Source: CAYLZW01 sp964388085
Lineage (GTDB): Bacteria; Myxococcota; UBA727; CAYLZW01
NCBI GenBank assembly: GCA_964388085.1
Contig: CAYLZW010000169.1
Span: 1 to 12,549, forward strand
Reading direction: 5' to 3'
Length of the DNA: 12,549 bases
Shown here: piece after piece, positions 6,602-12,549 of the stretch
Layout of the letters: each line of letters opens with the position of its first letter
Position numbering within the stretch: the first letter of the stretch is position 1
Notes under the pieces: model-generated
The model's database searches: none
What the model saw: only the letters and a program-made list of their open reading frames with translations
What the model was told of the DNA's origin: nothing
Made by a program: the position numbers and the translations under genes

Positions 6602-7999
6602 ATGACCGACGCTTGCAGCCGCTCGCCGCCCGCTCCTTCGTCGCCGTCGTCGACGTGGAGGGGCCCGGATCTGCTGCGCAAGGAGCGCTTCGGCGCGCTC
6701 TACTACCAGCGCTCGAGCTGCCAGTTCCAGGCGCTCCCGGCCGGGCTCGCCGCGTTGTTGGTCGCGTCCACCGGCGAGAGCGCGCTCGACGTCCACGCAC
6801 GCACGCCGCACGCGCTCGGGCTCGACGACGCCGGCTTCGCGGAGCTGGTGGTGCGCCTCCAACAGGCGGGCATGCTCGACGAGCGCTTCCGTTGCCCCGC
6901 GCACGTCATCGACGAGGATCGCGCGCACGGCGGCCTGGTGGGTCCGCTCGTCACGCATCTGCAGCTCACCATCGCCTGCAACCTGCGCTGCGAGCACTGC
7001 TACGTCGACGTCATGGCGAGGCCGGGGCCGGACGAGCTCAGCAGCGCCGAGGTGCTGTCGCTGTTCGCTGAGCTCGAGCGATGCGGCAGCCCCGTGCTCG
7101 TGCTGGCAGGGGGAGAGCCGCTGCTGAGGCGGGACCTGCCGGAGCTCCTCGCGGGCCTCGCGCGGTACTCGCTCGACGCCTGGCTCTGTACCAACGCGAC
7201 GCTCTTGCACGACGACGTCGCGGGCCTGCTCGCGAGCTCGGCCCTGCGCGGCGTGTCCATCTCGCTCGACGGCCCCGACGCCGAGAGCCACGAGCGGCTG
7301 CGCGGCAAGGGACGCTTCGAGCACGCGCTGCGCGGCATCCGGGCGCTCGTCGCGGCGGGCCAGGACGACGTCCAGCTCCGCGTGACGGTGACGCCGCACA
7401 ACGCCGAGCGCCTCGCCGCCTTCGCTCCCCTCGCGCGCGAGCTCGGCGTGCACAAGGTCGTCTTCAAGCCGTTCCGCCAGTCGGGCGCCGCCTCGGGCGC
7501 GGAGACCCTGACCCTCGCGCGCTCGCCCTATTTGCGCGCCATCCACGCCGCGCGCAGCGCCTGGCCCGACGACGGCGTCCCGGCGGACTTCGGTGACGGC
7601 ATGCCGCAGCGGCCGCCTGCGTGGACCGGCATCATCCCCGCGTTCGGCTGCGTCGGCGGGACCACGAGCGTGTCCATCCTGCCCGACGGCCGCGTCGTCG
7701 GCTGCGGCTCGGTGCTCTCCGCCGATGACTGGCGCCTACGAGAGCACGGCTTCGCGCGAAGCTGGCGGGAGGCGCCCGGCGTCACGCTCTGGCGTTCGTT
7801 CGCAGGGAACGACGGCTGCCGCGCTTGCGGCAACTTCTCGCGCTGTGGAGGCGGCTGTCGCGCGCGGGCGGTGGGCGCCGGCTTGTCGGTGAACGCCTCC
7901 GACCCGTGGGCCTACTGCTCGGAAGGCGACGAGCGTGACCGCGGCGGCGTGTCGACGACGCGAGCGCGCCACCCGTCGCTGCGCATCGTGGCCTCCTAG
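6602..7999 (+). CDS. Radical SAM/SPASM protein with PqqD-like N-terminal domain (peptide or protein maturase type)
   Basis: This 465-residue protein has three parts. Residues about 21-100 look like a PqqD-like/RRE domain, which in peptide-modifying enzymes binds the substrate leader. The radical SAM core starts at the cluster motif C126-x3-C130-x2-C133 (CNLRCEHC), followed by the SAM-binding GGEP motif at 170-173 and the SISLDG strand. The C-terminal SPASM domain has seven cysteines for auxiliary 4Fe-4S clusters: C350, C368, C406, C409, C415, C419 and C439 (pattern FGC, then GCGS, then CRACGNFSRCGGGC, then YC). Enzymes of this layout, such as PqqE, AlbA-type and anSME relatives, modify peptide or protein side chains. 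No short precursor peptide is seen nearby; the co-transcribed EF-hand protein is the only local substrate candidate. ATG 6602 is preceded by AGGA at 6594-6597. A tail of about 25 residues after C439 is Arg/Ser-rich. Assignment of the domains is firm; the substrate is unknown. Confidence 0.93.
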   Translation: MTDACSRSPPAPSSPSSTWRGPDLLRKERFGALYYQRSSCQFQALPAGLAALLVASTGESALDVHARTPHALGLDDAGFAELVVRLQQAGMLDERFRCPAHVIDEDRAHGGLVGPLVTHLQLTIACNLRCEHCYVDVMARPGPDELSSAEVLSLFAELERCGSPVLVLAGGEPLLRRDLPELLAGLARYSLDAWLCTNATLLHDDVAGLLASSALRGVSISLDGPDAESHERLRGKGRFEHALRGIRALVAAGQDDVQLRVTVTPHNAERLAAFAPLARELGVHKVVFKPFRQSGAASGAETLTLARSPYLRAIHAARSAWPDDGVPADFGDGMPQRPPAWTGIIPAFGCVGGTTSVSILPDGRVVGCGSVLSADDWRLREHGFARSWREAPGVTLWRSFAGNDGCRACGNFSRCGGGCRARAVGAGLSVNASDPWAYCSEGDERDRGGVSTTRARHPSLRIVAS

Positions 8000-8001
8000 C
8001 T

Positions 8002-8018
8002 GCCTCGAGATACGAGGC
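8002..8018. terminator. Short hairpin directly after the radical SAM stop
   Basis: GCCTCG-AGATA-CGAGGC forms a 6-bp stem with a 5-base loop, beginning 3 bases after the TAG stop at 7997-7999. No T-tract follows. It may protect or attenuate the transcript rather than end it. Confidence 0.35.
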
Positions 8019-8116
8019 GCCGAAAGCCGCTGCCTTGCTCGCCGCGCGCTGCGAAGCCCCATGACGCGAGCGCCGCTAACGAACCCGCGAATCCGGCGAC
8101 TCTCGTCGAGACACGC

Positions 8117-8135
8117 GACGCCTTCGTGGCGTTTT
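8117..8135 (+). terminator. Rho-independent-type terminator of the EF-hand/radical SAM operon
   Basis: ACGCC-TTCGT-GGCGT (8118-8132) is a perfect 5-bp stem, with a flanking G-T pair, followed by further Ts, giving TTTT then C. It is read on the plus strand, 118 bases after the radical SAM stop and just before the convergent TolC-family stop at 8146-8148. On the minus strand there is no T-tract, so it should serve only the plus-strand operon. Confidence 0.5.
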
Positions 8136-8145
8136 CAGCCGCCGC

Positions 8146-9966
8146 TCAGGGCGTGCTCGAGCTGGCCGGCGCGGCTTTCAGCGACTCCACGCGCTCGCGA
8201 GCGGCGCTCGCCTCCTCGTCGGAGAGGGGCTCCGCCGGCAGCTCGAGCGCCGGAAACGCGCCGATGATGTACGCGAGCCCGAGGTGCGCTTGCTCGAGCT
8301 CGAGCTCGGCGCGCGCGAGCTCGGCCTCGGTCAGAAACAGCGCCAGGTTCGCGTCGCTGACGTCGAGCGGGGTGGCGGCGCCGACGTCGTATAGGGCCCG
8401 CGCCTGCTCGCTCGCCTCGCGCGCGACGGCCACGGCCTCCTTCGCGAGCTCGAGCGCCTGGCCGCGCAACACGAGCTGCTCGAGGTTGCCGCGCACCTGC
8501 CCCTGGATGCGCTCCTCGATCTGCCGCACCTTCAAGAGCTCTTCGCGGATCTTCGAGGACGACTCGCTGAGCGCCGCGTAGCGCGCGCCGCCGTCGTAGA
8601 GCGGCAGCGTGGCCGTGACCATCAGCGCGCCTTGCACGGGCGACGCGATAAAGCCGCTGACGTTCGAGCTCGCGCGCGCCTGCCCGATGAGGTTCACGCT
8701 CGGCATGAACATCATCCAGGCGTCGAGGCGCGAGCGCTCGGCGACCTGCAACGCGACCTTCTGCGCGCGCAGGTCGGGCCGCTGCTGAACCGCCGTCGCG
8801 ATGAGCTCCTCGGCGCTCGCGCTCGTGTCCACCATGGGCGCCGCGGGCGGCTCCACGACGTCGAAATAGCTCTGGATGCCGGTCAGCTGTCCGACGCCGG
8901 CGAGCGCCGCGCGATAGCCCGCCTCGGCGTTGCGCACGGCCTGCTGCGCGCGGATGACGTCGAGCTCGGCGCGGCGAAGCGAGAGCGGCGGCAGCGCCTC
9001 GAGCTCCACGCGGCTCTGGACCGCGTCGCGATGTCGGGTCGCGCTGTCACGCTGCTGCTCGGCGATGCCCAGCATCTTCTTCGCGGTGGCGGCGGTGTAG
9101 TAGGCGCGCGTGACGGCGAGCAGCAGCGCGTTGCGCGCCTGCGTGGTGGCGAGCTCGACGGCGTCCACGGCGCTGTAGGCGTTCTGCAAGAGCGGCAGCG
9201 CGCGGCCGTTGAAGAGCGGCATGCTCACCTGCAGCGAGCCGCCGAGCACGTGCGCCGGCTGCACCACGATGGGCTGGATGTCGCCCTTCTGCTTCTCGAG
9301 CTCGTCGGCGACGGCGAACAGCCCGCGCGCCTGTCCGCGCAGCTCCTCTTGCTTGCCCGGGTCCTGCTCGAGCTCGGCGACCTGGCTCATGATCTCGCCG
9401 AGGGAGTCGTAGAGCAGCGACTGCTGCTCGACCTGGTCCTCGCTGATGAATTCGATCGTCTGGTCGTTGCAGTCGGCGAAGGCGAGCTGGCCGCCGAAGG
9501 TGCAGTTGAAGGTGTACGTCCCGCCGAGGGAGACGTGCGGCAGCAAGAACGACCACGCCTTGCGGACCTGCGCCTCCTGCTGCACGAGCTTCTCGCGCGC
9601 GATGCGCAGGTCGAAGCTCCGCGCCGCCGCCTCGCGCAGCGCGTCGTCGAGGGTGACGCGCACCGGGGCGTCGCTCGGCTCGAGCCCGAAGAGCGCGTCG
9701 GGTGAGGCGGAAGGCAGGGCGAGCGACGACGAGGGGACCGCCCCGCGGCCGAGCGCGCTCGCGCCGGAGGGAACGCCCTCGGCCCACGGCGCGTCAGCGC
9801 TCTCGCCGACGCCCGCGGCGCCGCTCGCGCCGACGCCCGCGGCGCCGCTCGCGCCGAGCCCGCCGCCTACGCCGGGGATGTCTTGCGCCGTCGCCGACGA
9901 CGACGACACGACGAGGAGCACCGCCAGCAGCGGGCGCGGACGGATCTTCCGAGGCAAGGCGATCAT
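8146..9966 (-). CDS. TolC-family outer-membrane efflux protein
   Basis: Start ATG 9966 gives 606 residues. An N-terminal signal peptide (basic RKIRPRP, then LLAVLLVV) ends in ATA before Q28, predicting cleavage at 27/28 and export to the outer membrane. After a Gly/Ala/Ser-rich linker come the two outer-membrane efflux (OEP) repeats, about 103-340 and 360-580. Each has the long alternating helices and a beta hairpin ending in a Phe/Tyr-rich strand (GGSLQVSMPLFNG and the equivalent MVTATLPLYDGGARYA), and the C-terminal half carries YDVGAATPLDVSDANLAL. TolC proteins form trimeric channels for efflux pumps or type I secretion. The protein is larger than the usual 430-500 residues because of the linker and an insert near 155-240 with two cysteines (C155, C166). 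No periplasmic adaptor or inner-membrane pump gene is adjacent, so the partner is unknown. AAAGGGAG precedes the ATG by only two bases, a tight spacing. Confidence 0.9.
   Translation of the reverse strand: MIALPRKIRPRPLLAVLLVVSSSSATAQDIPGVGGGLGASGAAGVGASGAAGVGESADAPWAEGVPSGASALGRGAVPSSSLALPSASPDALFGLEPSDAPVRVTLDDALREAAARSFDLRIAREKLVQQEAQVRKAWSFLLPHVSLGGTYTFNCTFGGQLAFADCNDQTIEFISEDQVEQQSLLYDSLGEIMSQVAELEQDPGKQEELRGQARGLFAVADELEKQKGDIQPIVVQPAHVLGGSLQVSMPLFNGRALPLLQNAYSAVDAVELATTQARNALLLAVTRAYYTAATAKKMLGIAEQQRDSATRHRDAVQSRVELEALPPLSLRRAELDVIRAQQAVRNAEAGYRAALAGVGQLTGIQSYFDVVEPPAAPMVDTSASAEELIATAVQQRPDLRAQKVALQVAERSRLDAWMMFMPSVNLIGQARASSNVSGFIASPVQGALMVTATLPLYDGGARYAALSESSSKIREELLKVRQIEERIQGQVRGNLEQLVLRGQALELAKEAVAVAREASEQARALYDVGAATPLDVSDANLALFLTEAELARAELELEQAHLGLAYIIGAFPALELPAEPLSDEEASAARERVESLKAAPASSSTP
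9805..9857 (-). repeat. 24-bp tandem repeat inside the TolC-family gene
   Basis: Two exact 24-base copies (9805-9828 and 9829-9852) and the start of a third encode a repeated Gly/Ala-rich peptide (GASGAAGV units) in the mature N-terminal linker. The unit is a multiple of three, so gain or loss of copies keeps the frame; the copy number may vary between strains. Confidence 0.8.
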
Positions 9967-10306
9967 CGCTCCCTTTCGCGCACGTCTTCCGCCACGGGCG
10001 GCCGCGGACGTGTCGTGCGCGCAAGAGTGTGCACCATGCGCGCGCGGCGAAAGGGTCGAGCGGGCGTTTTCAGCTGCGCAGCCCCCACCGTCACCCGGCT
10101 CGCGAGCTGGGCGCCAGGTTGTTAGGACCAGCGCTCGAGCGTGCAGGAGCACCGCGCACGGTGCGCGAGGCCCTCTGGCCCCTGCCGTTCGACGGGCCGC
10201 CGGAACCCCGATGACGTATTCGGCTGTTTGTGCCTATGAGCGCCCTCCGCCGGCGCCGCGACGCGGTGCGACGAAGCGTTCCCGGGGCCGAGACGAGGGC
10301 TAGCAA
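9967..10306. other. 340-bp divergent intergenic region between the TolC-family gene and cdnL
   Basis: The region separates two divergent starts and should carry both promoters. Open frames here lack recognisable protein features and overlap others on both strands, so no gene is called. Between 10018 and 10052 there is a repeated TGCGCGC element about the bases AAGAGTGTGCACC. I see a candidate cdnL promoter (listed separately) but no convincing promoter for the TolC-family gene. Confidence 0.6.
10211..10240 (+). promoter_or_regulatory. Candidate housekeeping promoter of cdnL
   Basis: ATGACG (10211-10216) and TATGAG (10235-10240) lie 18 bases apart and resemble sigma-70 -35 and -10 boxes (TGAC and TAT cores). 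Transcription would start about 60 bases before the cdnL ATG, fitting its ribosome binding site GAGGG at 10295-10299. Similarity is partial. Confidence 0.35.
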
Positions 10307-10795
10307 ATGGATACTTTCAAGGTCGGGGACAAGGCGGTTTATCCCGCACATGGTGTCGCCGAGGTGATCGGCATCGAGAAGAAGGAGATCTCCGGCCACG
10401 AGATGACCTTTTATGTACTGGAGATCCTCGACAACGGCATGAAGGTGATGATCCCCACGTCCAACGTCAAGGCCGTGGGCATGCGCGAGATCATCTCGGA
10501 GGACGAGGCCGACGAGGTCTTCAAGATCCTGCGCAAGAAGGAGAAGGTCGTCGAGTCCACGACGTGGAACCGCCGCTATCGGGAGTACATGGAGAAGATC
10601 AAGACCGGCTCGGTCTTCGAGGTCGCGAAGGTGCTTCGTGACCTGTACCTCCTGAAGGGCGACAAGGACCTCAGCTTCGGCGAGCGCAAGATGCTCGACA
10701 CCGCCCGCTCGCTCCTCGTGAAGGAGATCGCCATCGCCAAGGGGATGACCGAGGACGAGGTGGAGAACGAGTTCCGGAGCATCTTCAAGGTGTGA
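10307..10795 (+). CDS. cdnL: CdnL/CarD-type RNA polymerase-binding transcription regulator
   Basis: This 162-residue protein closely resembles, from memory, Myxococcus xanthus CdnL in length and sequence. The N-terminal Tudor-like RNA polymerase beta-subunit interaction domain covers about 1-68 (FKVGDKAVYPAHGV, then FYVLEILDNGMKVMIP). The helical C-terminal DNA-contacting domain covers about 75-160 and contains the nearly invariant STTWNRRYREYMEKIKTGS (84-102, with W87 and the basic R89/R90) and LYLLKGDKDLSFGERKMLD. CdnL stabilises open complexes at housekeeping and rRNA promoters by binding the polymerase beta subunit and the upstream edge of the -10 bubble; it is essential in Myxococcus. 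It lacks the HMGA-like tail of true CarD, so CdnL is the better name. ATG 10307 has GAGGG at 10295-10299. The next gene is 115 bp downstream, after a hairpin. The call is very secure. Confidence 0.97.
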   Translation: MDTFKVGDKAVYPAHGVAEVIGIEKKEISGHEMTFYVLEILDNGMKVMIPTSNVKAVGMREIISEDEADEVFKILRKKEKVVESTTWNRRYREYMEKIKTGSVFEVAKVLRDLYLLKGDKDLSFGERKMLDTARSLLVKEIAIAKGMTEDEVENEFRSIFKV

Positions 10796-10798
10796 GCG

Positions 10799-10819
10799 GC
10801 CTGGTGTTTCGGGCCAGGC
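10799..10819 (+). terminator. Hairpin after the cdnL stop
   Basis: GCCTGG (10799-10804) pairs with CCAGGC (10814-10819) around a 9-base loop, starting 3 bases after the cdnL TGA. Only two Ts follow, so it is a weak terminator at best; it could attenuate read-through into the IspD-like gene. Confidence 0.35.
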
Positions 10820-10910
10820 TTGAACCCCCCGGTCCCCGTTCACCACGAGCGCACAAGTTTGCGTCCCTGACGACGCTTGTCGCAGTATCGGCACCGTATC
10901 GGAGGTCCTC

Positions 10911-11837
10911 ATGCTCGGACTCATCGTCGTGGCGCCGGACAATGGCCCCGGGCTGCGCCCCGACGCCCTGCTCGAACCGCTGCTCGGCGTCCCCCTCCTG
11001 AGCCGCGCCATCGGTGGCGCGCTGCCCACCAAGGACGCCGTCACCGCCGTGCTCGTGGTGCCGGCCGATCTCGTCGAGCGGGTTCGCGAGGAGGTCGTCG
11101 AGCGCTTTCGCCTCGACGAGGTCGAGCAGGTGGTCGCGGGCGGGCCCGACTTCGCCAGCGCCCTGCGCGCCGGCCTCGAGGCGCTGCCGAGCGACATCGA
11201 GCGCGTGCTCGTGCAGAACGCGTCCCAGGTGCTCTCGCCTTCGGGCCTCGCCGACCGCGTGGCCGCGTCCCTGTCGTCGGACGGCGCCGCTGCTCCCGCC
11301 GGCCCGGTGCGGGGCAACGTCGTGGCCGACGAGGACGGCGGCCTGATGCCGCTCGAGATCCGCCCGCGCCTGCGCGCGCTGCAGGGGCCGCAGGCGTTCA
11401 CCGTCGAGCGCCTTCGCGCCGCGCTCCTCGACGAGCAGGCGGATGGCTGCACCGACGCGGCCGAGCTCGTCGCCCAGCTCGGCGGCGCCGTCACCCTCGT
11501 CGACGGGGACGGCGACAACCTGCTGCTCGAGGACGACGCCGACGTGTCCCGCGCGGTGGAGGTCTTCAGCCGCCGCGCCATCGACTACGCCTTCCTCTAC
11601 CCGCGCGATCTGCTGCCGGAGGACCCGCTGCGCAAGGCGCTCGAGCAGGGCGAGGCGAGCTCCGCGCCGGCCCTCGACGACGACGGCGCGGAAGGTGACG
11701 CAGACGACGAGCGCGGCACCACGCAGACCTTCGAGATGAGCTCGGTGCTGCCCGACCAGCGCGGCGAGCGCGAAGATCACGACGAGACCCAGCGCATGGC
11801 GCCCGCGCCCGCCGAGGACTCCGACGCGCCGCTGTGA
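10911..11837 (+). CDS. IspD-like nucleotidyltransferase-fold protein lacking key catalytic residues, with acidic tail
   Basis: Residues 1-220 align by eye along the whole of IspD (MEP cytidylyltransferase). LIVVAPDNGPGLR matches the nucleotide loop, VLVQNASQVLSPSGLADRV (99-117) matches 'VLVHDAARPxxxxxLidrv', LRALQGPQAF (154-163) matches 'lwxaqTPQaF', and TDAAELVAQLGGAVTLVDGD (181-200) matches 'TDeaslvexlGxxvxlvxGd'. The chemistry residues are mostly gone. The Lys of the N-terminal PKQ motif is absent (the first Lys is K41), HDAARP is QNASQV, and the Lys of 'NIKvT' is Leu in NLLLE; the second Arg of GRR and the Arg of the DRxxLW region appear kept. This looks like a pseudoenzyme. Residues about 245-308 form an acidic, probably disordered tail absent from IspD. 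GGAGG at 10901-10905 gives a strong start. The gene follows cdnL, echoing the carD-ispD linkage known in mycobacteria, so a regulatory role is possible but inferred. Confidence 0.8.
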   Translation: MLGLIVVAPDNGPGLRPDALLEPLLGVPLLSRAIGGALPTKDAVTAVLVVPADLVERVREEVVERFRLDEVEQVVAGGPDFASALRAGLEALPSDIERVLVQNASQVLSPSGLADRVAASLSSDGAAAPAGPVRGNVVADEDGGLMPLEIRPRLRALQGPQAFTVERLRAALLDEQADGCTDAAELVAQLGGAVTLVDGDGDNLLLEDDADVSRAVEVFSRRAIDYAFLYPRDLLPEDPLRKALEQGEASSAPALDDDGAEGDADDERGTTQTFEMSSVLPDQRGEREDHDETQRMAPAPAEDSDAPL

Positions 11838-11903
11838 GCGCCCGGGCCCGCGAGAGGCGAGGAACCGCCTGACCTCCGGCGTGGTCGGGGCTAAGAACAC
11901 GCC

Positions 11904-12539
11904 ATGAACCACGACGACGCGTTCTTCCAAGCCGAGGTCCAGGAGGGCAAGCGCGTGCGCGTGGTGCAGCCGCACCGCCTCTTCCTCACGGGCGCCGTCC
12001 TGTTCGCGCTCGCCTGGCTCATGTGGCCGACGCGCGACGAGCTCGCCTATCACTTCTCGTCGGCGCAGATCATGGACCTCGGCGCCGCCGCCAGCCTCGA
12101 CCCCCAAAAGACGCTCCCGCTCGAGCAGCCGGTGCGCCTCACGGGGGTGCTCGGCAACAAGGCCGCCGTCCTCTCGGGGGCCTTTCGGCCCGGCTCCTAT
12201 CGCCGCGGTCCGGTGCAGGTGCGGCAGGTGCTGGGCGCTCCGATCTTCGTCGAGTTCGACCAGGACGCGCTCGGCGACCAGTACACCGCCTTCACGCAGG
12301 TGACGGTCGAGGGCCGCCTGACGGACTTCGGGCCGGAGAGCGAGCTGGCCGCCGCGCGCAACTATTTCTGGGAGCGCTTCGGCATGAGGATCCCCGACGA
12401 CGCCCGCGTGCTGGTCGTGTCCGAGATGCCGGGGCAGATGTGGCGCTACCCGATCCTCCTCGTGCTGGCGCTGCTCATCGCCGGCACGAGCGTCACCTTT
12501 GCGGTCTTGAGCCTGCGGCGTCGGGTCGTCGTGGAGTAA
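11904..12539 (+). CDS. Membrane protein of unknown function with two transmembrane segments
   Basis: I do not recognise a family. The 211-residue protein has a charged cytoplasmic-looking N-terminus (1-24), a hydrophobic segment at about 26-42 (LFLTGAVLFALAWLMW) and a soluble beta-rich middle (about 45-178). The middle has alternating strands such as PVRLTGVLG, PIFVEFDQD and TQVTVEGRLTD, suggestive of an OB-like barrel. A second membrane segment follows at about 182-203 (YPILLVLALLIAGTSVTFAV), and the end is Arg-rich RRRVVVE. The basic C-terminus and N-terminal charges suggest both ends are cytoplasmic and the middle is periplasmic. It starts 66 bp after the IspD-like gene and may be in the same transcript. 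The ATG lacks an obvious ribosome binding site. The stop is 10 bases before the window end, so downstream partners are not visible. Confidence 0.85.
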   Translation: MNHDDAFFQAEVQEGKRVRVVQPHRLFLTGAVLFALAWLMWPTRDELAYHFSSAQIMDLGAAASLDPQKTLPLEQPVRLTGVLGNKAAVLSGAFRPGSYRRGPVQVRQVLGAPIFVEFDQDALGDQYTAFTQVTVEGRLTDFGPESELAAARNYFWERFGMRIPDDARVLVVSEMPGQMWRYPILLVLALLIAGTSVTFAVLSLRRRVVVE

Positions 12540-12549
12540 CGCGCGAAAA

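Noticed and set aside
5603..7546. 647-codon minus-strand open frame
   Set aside because: It lies antisense to the EF-hand and radical SAM genes, both of which show motifs. Long antisense frames are common in very GC-rich DNA, and this one is a low-complexity Arg/Ala/Glu sequence.
8000..8145. Search for a short RiPP-like precursor after the radical SAM gene
   Set aside because: No short frame with a ribosome binding site and a plausible core was found between the operon and the TolC-family stop.
9805..9857. Tandem repeat considered as a CRISPR or mobile-element trace
   Set aside because: The units abut without spacers, keep the reading frame and encode a plain linker.
10853..10880. Imperfect dyad (ACAAG...GCGT / ACGCTTGT) before the IspD-like gene
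   Set aside because: The arms need a 4-base bulge and no promoter could be aligned with it; too weak to call an operator.
10091..12107. Minus-strand open frames of 496 and 440 codons
   Set aside because: They run antisense to cdnL, the IspD-like gene and the membrane protein gene; cdnL is unmistakable on the plus strand.

Overview
The window reads as a very GC-rich chromosomal segment from a myxobacterium-like bacterium (Myxococcota, probably the Polyangia side). The main grounds are a CdnL/CarD protein that closely resembles, from memory, the Myxococcus xanthus one, an ECF sigma factor paired with a large transmembrane anti-sigma protein, and several long lineage-type hypothetical proteins. 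The taxonomic call is an inference from gene content, not a database match. I see no phage, IS element, CRISPR, tRNA or rRNA. A run of 100 N shows that this is a scaffolded draft assembly.

Layout. Positions 1-1112 (minus) hold the N-terminal 370 residues of a DUF885 protein that runs off the left edge, with a short tandem repeat just upstream of its start. Positions 1350-3379 (plus) are a translationally coupled ECF sigma / zinc-finger anti-sigma pair. A 146-bp spacer with a perfect 10-bp dyad leads to an extended-SDR/epimerase-like gene (3526-4398). That gene converges, with only 3 bp between stops, on a ROK-family sugar kinase (4402-5513, minus). The kinase is split by the N run, but the 55 bases on each side of the run are identical. 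The gap is therefore almost certainly a false one, and joining the contigs restores an intact 318-residue kinase.

Positions 5651-7999 (plus) carry a two-gene operon: an unrecognised 310-residue protein with an EF-hand loop, then a radical SAM/SPASM enzyme with a PqqD-like N-terminal domain. This is the best candidate here for an undescribed modification system. A rho-independent-type terminator follows. A TolC-family outer-membrane protein (8146-9966, minus) lies convergent to it.

Positions 10307-12539 (plus) start with cdnL, the essential RNA polymerase-binding regulator. Next comes an IspD-fold protein that has lost nearly all of the residues used for catalysis and has gained an acidic tail, and then a two-TM membrane protein of unknown role. 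A carD-ispD neighbourhood is known in other bacteria (for example mycobacteria), which makes the degenerate IspD here notable.
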